DNA of 64,000 nucleotides from Branchiostoma floridae (Eukaryota; Chordata; Leptocardii; Amphioxiformes; Branchiostomatidae), in assembly GCF_000003815.2 (NCBI RefSeq), contig NC_049991.1, positions 15,936,971 to 16,000,970 of the forward strand, written 5' to 3'. The position numbers and the translations under genes are program-made. Every line of letters begins with the position of its first letter. Within the stretch, counting starts at the first letter, position 1. Of this stretch, positions 58,403-64,000 are shown piece by piece. Under the pieces are notes generated by a model that saw only the letters and a list, made by a program, of their open reading frames with translations, did not search any database and was not told where the DNA came from.

Positions 58403-61400
58403 ATGATCAAGTCGACAACATTACGTAAGTGACAATCAATATTTCTTTCTCTGTAACTTTGTTGGCCGCATGGTAAAACTGTGACAATGTGTCTTGACAC
58501 TAGTGTGAAACATGTATGCTGTGATTTGAACTGATCAAACAAGGGTGAACCAGAGTTCAGTTCAGTTCAGTTCAGATCGGCTAATTAGAGTTAAACGACC
58601 CCATACCTTTGCCAAATAATTTAACCTTTACAACTCGTGCATTGTGAGTGTTTGTCATTACGTATGGAAGTAAAGTCCTTATTTTTACATTAATTATTTT
58701 AGCTGATCATCTCCTTAGTCCCAAAACAGGCCTACATAATCTATCTAGGCTATAAAAGCGTCTCTGCTAATCTATGCAAATGAGGTACTCATTTGCATAA
58801 TTAGATGTCCAATAATGTTCAGCCCTACATAACTTCCAAACTGTACCAGAAGTAAGAAATTCCCGCAATTTACCACAATGGGATTATCGCATTAACACCT
58901 GAAATATGCGGGGCCTAAACTTAGCATATGCATATCACTATTGTTTTCAGCCGCGCTTGTCCATAACTTCATTCCGAAAATTATGTTAGATACTACCATA
59001 ATCCCAGTTGTTAAAAACAAATCTGGTAATATTTCTATTAGTGATAATTATAGACCAATTGCCCTTGCATCAACATTATCCAAAGTTCTGGAGGCCGTTT
59101 TATTTGGTTTTAAACGTGGACATGGACTTGACATGTGTGTATTTACTTTAAAACAGACAATTGAGTACTACCGGGGTCTCGGTTCGCCGTTCGCCAGTTT
59201 TTGCTTGTTTCTTGGACGCCTCCAAGGCTTTCGATAGGGTAAACCATTGGACTCTATTTAAAAAAAAACTCCTTGACAGAAAGGTCCCGGTGTATTTGGT
59301 GAGGTTTCTGGTTTACTGGTACCAGAACCAAACAATGTGTATCAGATGGAGCAATGTTTTGTCTCCCTGCTTTTATGTATCAAATGGTGTAAGGCAAGGA
59401 AGTCTGCTATCCCCACTATTATTCAATGTATATGTTGATGACTTAAGTTCGAGACTCAGCAGTACTAAAGTAGGTTGCTATATAGGAGGTTTTCTTGTGA
59501 ACCATCTTTTTTACGCTGACGACATGTGTTTGTTATGTCCTAGCCTTAAGTCTCTGCAAAAACTTGTAAGTACTTGTGAGGACTTTGGTTTAGAAAATGA
59601 TTTGTTATTCAATGTAAACAAGACATGAAGCTGCATGTGCTTCCCGAGTGCTAGTTTGCCACTTTTACATCCGCTCCCGTGCGTCGATCAATCTGTATGG
59701 AGAGTGTTTTGAGAGATTTGTGACATCATTTGTATATCTTGGAATTGCTATTAATGACAGACTGAGTGATGATGACTGCATTCTTGCCCAGCTAAGGGGT
59801 CTGTATTGTCGTGCAAATACTATAATTCGAAAATTTTGTCTTTGTTCACCTACTATTAAGAAAACACTGTTCACATCTCAATGCTCCCAACTCTTTGGTG
59901 CGCAGTTATGGAATTCTTTTCGTTCGAGTGTTCTGTCGAAATGTCGCATGGCTTACAACAATTGTTTCCGTATAATAATGAGTTTACCGAGATCTTGCAA
60001 CGCTAGTGAAATGTTTGTGTTCAATCATACTGATACCTTCGACGCCAGATGGCGTAAACAGTGCCATTCCTTTGTACATAGGCTTTTCAATTCAACTAAT
60101 ACCATTATTCAGTCTGTACTTAGGTCCGACTCGTTTTACCAGGATTCATTTTTCACCAATCTTTGGCGCCGCCTCTTTACATAGCCATGGTAGTTGTACA
60201 TATTCTTTGTTTTTCATGTTTTGTCCCTGTGTCATATGGGCCAGTGAGAGCCTGAAATAAAGAAAATAATAAATTATCGTTTTCCAGCAGTGCCTCCCCG
60301 GAGGGTGATGAGATACATCCTCTACAGCGTCATAGGAATCGTCGTCGTCACCCTGGTCTACAGAAGCATCGGCGACAACCTGCCAGAGAAGATGCGCCAT
60401 GCTGTGCAGATCGCCTCGGAAAAGACATCCAGGGGATGCCGCCTGGACAGCGTCGTGTATCCCCCAGTCATCCCCATCCACGCGCCGCTTCCAGTCAAAG
60501 TAGAGGTCACCGGCATACATGGTCGTCACGCTCCTCGGGCGGAGGCAACGATTTTAGCCAAACTTAAGGGCGCTGAAGGCATCGGATCTGAATTCATCTT
60601 GTATTACGGCATCGGTTCTGTTGTCCTGGCCTTACCCAAGCCCGGAGTTTGGGTAGTGTCCGTAAAAGTGGACAAGTACATCGCACAGGACTCTGCCGAG
60701 GACGGCGAGGCGGAGATGTGCTCGCGCACTTTCTCAGTACAGGCAGTACACCTCCGTCAAACGAACATTCCAGTCAGAAAAGTTTCAGAAGCTTCTCTTC
60801 GCGTGGATAAAAATAAAAACGTTGTTTGGTCGAATGGCATCATGGTCATCGAAGGGAGCCCGAGGATCCCAGAAGACGTAACGTTGACCGTGAAACCAGG
60901 TGTGGTCATCCTCATGACCCCAGGGTCACGTCTTGACGTCATCGGTCGGGTGAATATGGGGAGAGAGGGGGGCGATCCGGTCCTCTTCACAGCAATGCCG
61001 GACGGAGAGGGAAAGGTAATGCCGTGGGACCAGGTCACATTTCATCGTGGTTCCAAGGGCGACCTTCACAACACCTGGCTAACACACGGCGGCAGCACGA
61101 AGAGCCCCAACTTTGGCAGTCTGGACACGACGCCGGTAGTTCATGTCCAGAAAGATGCCGCCGTAAGTTTTCACGGAGGGGGCCTGGTAGACAACGTTGG
61201 CGAGGCCATCAGAGGAGACGTTTGTCGCATTGCCATACAGGGGACGGTCATCGCAAGGTGTGCAGGGGGTGGTTCGGCAAGAGAGGCTGTGGTTACCATG
61301 GAGAATGTCCACGTCACTGAGATTAGTCTGGATCAGAGAATCATGGCAGATTTCACAAAAGACGCGTTCTCCTTCTTCTCTCCTCGAACAATCGCTAATC

Positions 61401-64000
61401 CGTCCGACGTTTCGGTGATTTCTAACAGCGTCTTCGCGGTTGGAGGCGGTCTGGGTATAACCATAAGGGCTCTAACTTCGTCGTGCAGTCAACAATCATC
61501 GAGAACTTTCACCGGGCTTGCGTTCTGACGTCAGGCGAGAAGAGCCAGGTCACTTTGAAGAATATGATCATTCGGAACTGCGCGATCGGACTGCGTGTTG
61601 GGTACGGTAAGATGAATGTAACACTGGACAACTCCGTGATAGTTAACAACAAAGTCGGCGTCTGGTACGGAGAAGACGGCGTAGATAACATGGGTACCTT
61701 AGACATCCACAATGTTCTAGCCATAGGAAACTCGGAGAAAAACCTCAAGGTTTACAGCGACGGGGTGGAGCGCACCAACACCGACCGGGGGTCTGACAAC
61801 GTGCGACTGCGGTGCTTTTTCGTGAACACCGAGTCGACGAAACGTACGCCGAAATCCAAGTTTTCCCTGCCCCAACGAATGCCAGAGAAGCCCTGCCGAC
61901 AACCCGACATCTATCTGGACCACACAGAATGTCAGATCAACGTGGAGGTGCCGCGAGCCGAATGTCTGTGGGCAGACTACAGCCCGGAACCGCTGGTGGA
62001 CGCTCGCCTGGAGAGGATAGACCTCTGTTCGAACTGCTGTGAGGAGACGACACAGGAACTGACGTTCGGGAGCTACGACCACTGGCGCCTGAAGGACATA
62101 AATGATCTGAAGGACGCGTCTATCAGCACGGAGGGTAGCGCGCCGGGGGCGGAGTGCGGACTTTCCTTCTCCGCAGACTTCTTCCAGTACACGGACAGCC
62201 AATGTTTGAAAAGTAAGATCCGTATCAAGTCGGTCTTCAGCAACATATCCCACAACCAGGCAGAAAGTCATTTGAGAGAGCTGAAAACCTACTACTTCGA
62301 CCGGGTCCTACAGTTTCATCTGACTCCGCCGTCTTTTGGACTCATGCTCGACTTTTCGCACATCCTAGATTCCAATGCCTCCGCCTTCATTGACAAAACC
62401 ATGAGTTGTGGCTTGAGCGACAATGACGGCAATCAGGTGTCCTCGTTCGTCACCGCATGGGTGCCTGATATCGGGATGTACATGAAGTTATCTGTGCAGT
62501 TAGCAGATTTAGTCCACCCGAAGAACTTCTACCCTTACGTGGTATTTCTGTACCTGTCCAACTGCATGAAATCCGGACACTCCCACTTTGCCAGTAAAGA
62601 GACTTTCGATTACCTTCTCATCGACAACGATCGGTGTTTCGTGCCGGAGAGAGTCACGGCCCTGAACTTTACTTTTCACTACCGGAAACGGCTACTCGTA
62701 CTGACGGACACGTTATTCTCTGGGACACACGTCTGCGACGTGCCAACAGATATAATCAATAAGTTCAAACATGCCAACGCCATATCATCAAAAGTGCCAA
62801 GTTTAGGAAGTCAGCTCAGAGAAGAAGTTGTGAAAGACGAGGAAATGGGGCCGCTGATATTGAAGGAAAACCCAGAGATATACGAAGAAATCGATGGTCG
62901 CGTGTCCACCCTGTTAGCTCACTACCACAGGACTTGTGACGAATACAACGCAGACAAATACAATCCTATCCTGACAAAGGTTTATAAGACAGGGACAATC
63001 CAGTACGCGTACATGGTCCAGGGAAGGGACTACATGATCGCCAAATTCGAGGATGACCACATCGGTTACCTGAAAGCCGTGGGAACGTCAGCGCGGCAGC
63101 ACATCGGAGGCGAAATCATGAACGGTGGCTTTGCCGAGCTCGTGGCATACCACATTGATCGCCTGATGGAGCTCGGCCGTACCCCGGTTGTCGCTTCCCG
63201 TCGCCTGTTTCTCGACAACTCTATCCTCCTCAAAGGTATAATCGAACCGGATGGCGACCTTCTACACGACTACACGTCAAATAAGTTCACGTTGGAGAAG
63301 TTCCTGTCGGAAGTTAAAAACGGGGACAAAGATGTGGATAAGACAATCCAGTGGGTCGCAAACCAGATGAAAACGGTGGACGGAGCTCCGTTCTTGGACA
63401 TTGTGGTTGTTGGGAGAGTCAAGTCCCTACGAGTTGATATAGACTTGAACCCTAAGATAAAGGACTTTCTAGCGCACCGCATCTCCTTCAATGACCTTGA
63501 AGACGCGGGCGTGACGCGTCAGATGACGTGGGATCTCACTAACACCATCGTGTTCGATTTCCTAACGCACAACCCGCAGCGCACCGCCCTGGCGACGTCG
63601 GAACTGCGTCACGTCATCTACGACAACAGACCCGCGTTCTCCCCGTCCATTCCGACCGCGGTTTGTGACTCTATCCTGCGCTGCCATCCGGCACTATACA
63701 ACAAGCCCCCCTCCCCCAACCCCCACGGTCCAATCGCCTGCCCTGCGGCATGTTGGCGAGAAGAAGACGACCTGGCTGGAAACTGTAAATTTAGGAAACA
63801 CGTCTTGGATCGCTTTTACAACTATGAGACAAACACGTCCAGAGTCGACGAATTTGTGAATTCTCTGAAGAAAGCCTTGGCTAAGGAAGCTTTGGACGTC
63901 CAGTCCATCGAAAACTATTTTGGACAGGTAGACTTGTACACCGGACTGCAGGAGAGGATATCGTACTTTCTAGGTCACGTGGAGAAATGTCACAAACAAT
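58403..64000 (+). CDS. Predicted type II membrane protein: beta-helix ectodomain plus four-jointed/GASK-like (pseudo)kinase; 3' end beyond window
   Basis: A 22-nt first exon (58403-58424, MIKSTTL) is proposed to join 60288 or 60291 at a tandem CAGCAG acceptor; both keep the frame of ATG 60308. A hydrophobic anchor, YILYSVIGIVVVTLVY, follows. After a Cys-containing domain, about residues 190-450 show right-handed beta-helix repeats (IPEDVTLTVKPGVVIL, then GSRLDVIGRVNM). The C-terminal region (about 62950-64000) resembles Golgi kinases of the four-jointed/GASK1 type: MIAKFE (candidate Lys, codon 63043), FAELVAYHIDRL (Glu, 63136), FDFLTHNPQR, VIYDN (Asp, 63622), and the tail block CKFRKHVLDRF. 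Where relatives have FDR with the catalytic Asp, this has PQR, suggesting a pseudokinase. The frame changes near 61453 by an apparent one-base loss in GGG. From 61399 to the window end the second frame is fully open. No stop is reached, though the family tail is almost complete. Confidence 0.7.
58941..60184 (+). pseudogene. 5'-truncated, frameshifted LINE reverse transcriptase in intron 1 of the beta-helix/kinase-like gene
   Basis: Reverse transcriptase motifs are spread over three frames: NYRPIALASTLSKVLEAVLF, then FLDASKAFDRVNHW, GVRQGSLLSPLLFNVYVDDL and FYADDMCLLCPS, then a C-terminal stretch (YLGIAINDRL, SEMFVFNH) ending at 60184. There is a deletion just after the first motif, a frameshift near 59180 and a stop near 59627. 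The endonuclease is missing. It ends about 100 bp before the acceptor at 60287. Confidence 0.85.

Noticed and set aside
61450-61495. 34-nt GT-AG intron as an explanation for the frame change
   Set aside because: Too short for a spliceosomal intron, and joining it does not restore the homologous frame.

Overview
The window is animal nuclear DNA. It holds intron-rich genes with GT-AG splice sites, UTR-like spacers, and a dense mix of LINEs, foldback elements and MITEs. Gene content (USP36, CLUAP1/IFT38, a USP31/USP43-type protease, a BTB-Kelch protein, a four-jointed/GASK-like protein) and repeat style suggest an invertebrate chordate, most likely a lancelet (Branchiostoma). The organism call is inference. 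I saw no rRNA, tRNA, CRISPR array or bacterial operon.

Layout. 1-2 kb: 5' half of a USP36-type deubiquitinase on the minus strand, running off the left edge. 3.0-4.3 kb: a divergently transcribed two-exon gene for a small, probably mitochondrial protein that I do not recognise. 4.5-5.8 kb: two hAT-like elements of one family, one inside the other in opposite orientation, each with an 8-bp target-site duplication (TSD). 6.8-15.9 kb: CLUAP1/IFT38 in 11 exons, whose last intron carries a decayed THAP/DDE transposon. 17.0-20.0 kb: a minus-strand TPR protein convergent with CLUAP1. 20.7-21.4 kb: a 650-bp palindrome flanked by TTAA. 23.0-25.6 kb: a complete BTB-BACK-Kelch gene (minus) with its 3' end partly duplicated downstream. 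29.0-44.7 kb: a complete 14-exon USP31/USP43-like gene (minus) whose 3' half contains three separate partial exon duplications, including a 9-copy tandem array of the start of the terminal exon.

45.1-50.7 kb: an apparently intact 1283-residue LINE ORF2 lying between inverted repeats of about 35 bp. 53.1-56.5 kb: a CR1/L2-like LINE whose reading frame is broken by a 109-bp MITE with a perfect 9-bp TSD. 57.5-58.3 kb: another inverted-repeat element. 58.4 kb to the right edge: a plus-strand gene for a predicted type II membrane protein that joins a right-handed beta-helix ectodomain to a four-jointed/GASK-like kinase fold. Its apparent catalytic Asp is replaced, one frameshift lies in its long exon, and a 5'-truncated LINE sits in its first intron.

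The genes do not form a pathway: deubiquitination (two USPs), a probable Cullin-3 adaptor, ciliary transport and a probable Golgi enzyme or pseudoenzyme sit side by side. The least ordinary parts are the beta-helix/kinase-like gene, the terminal-exon array of the USP31/43-like gene and the nested hAT pair. Exon joins come from reading splice sites and phase by eye, without transcript data.
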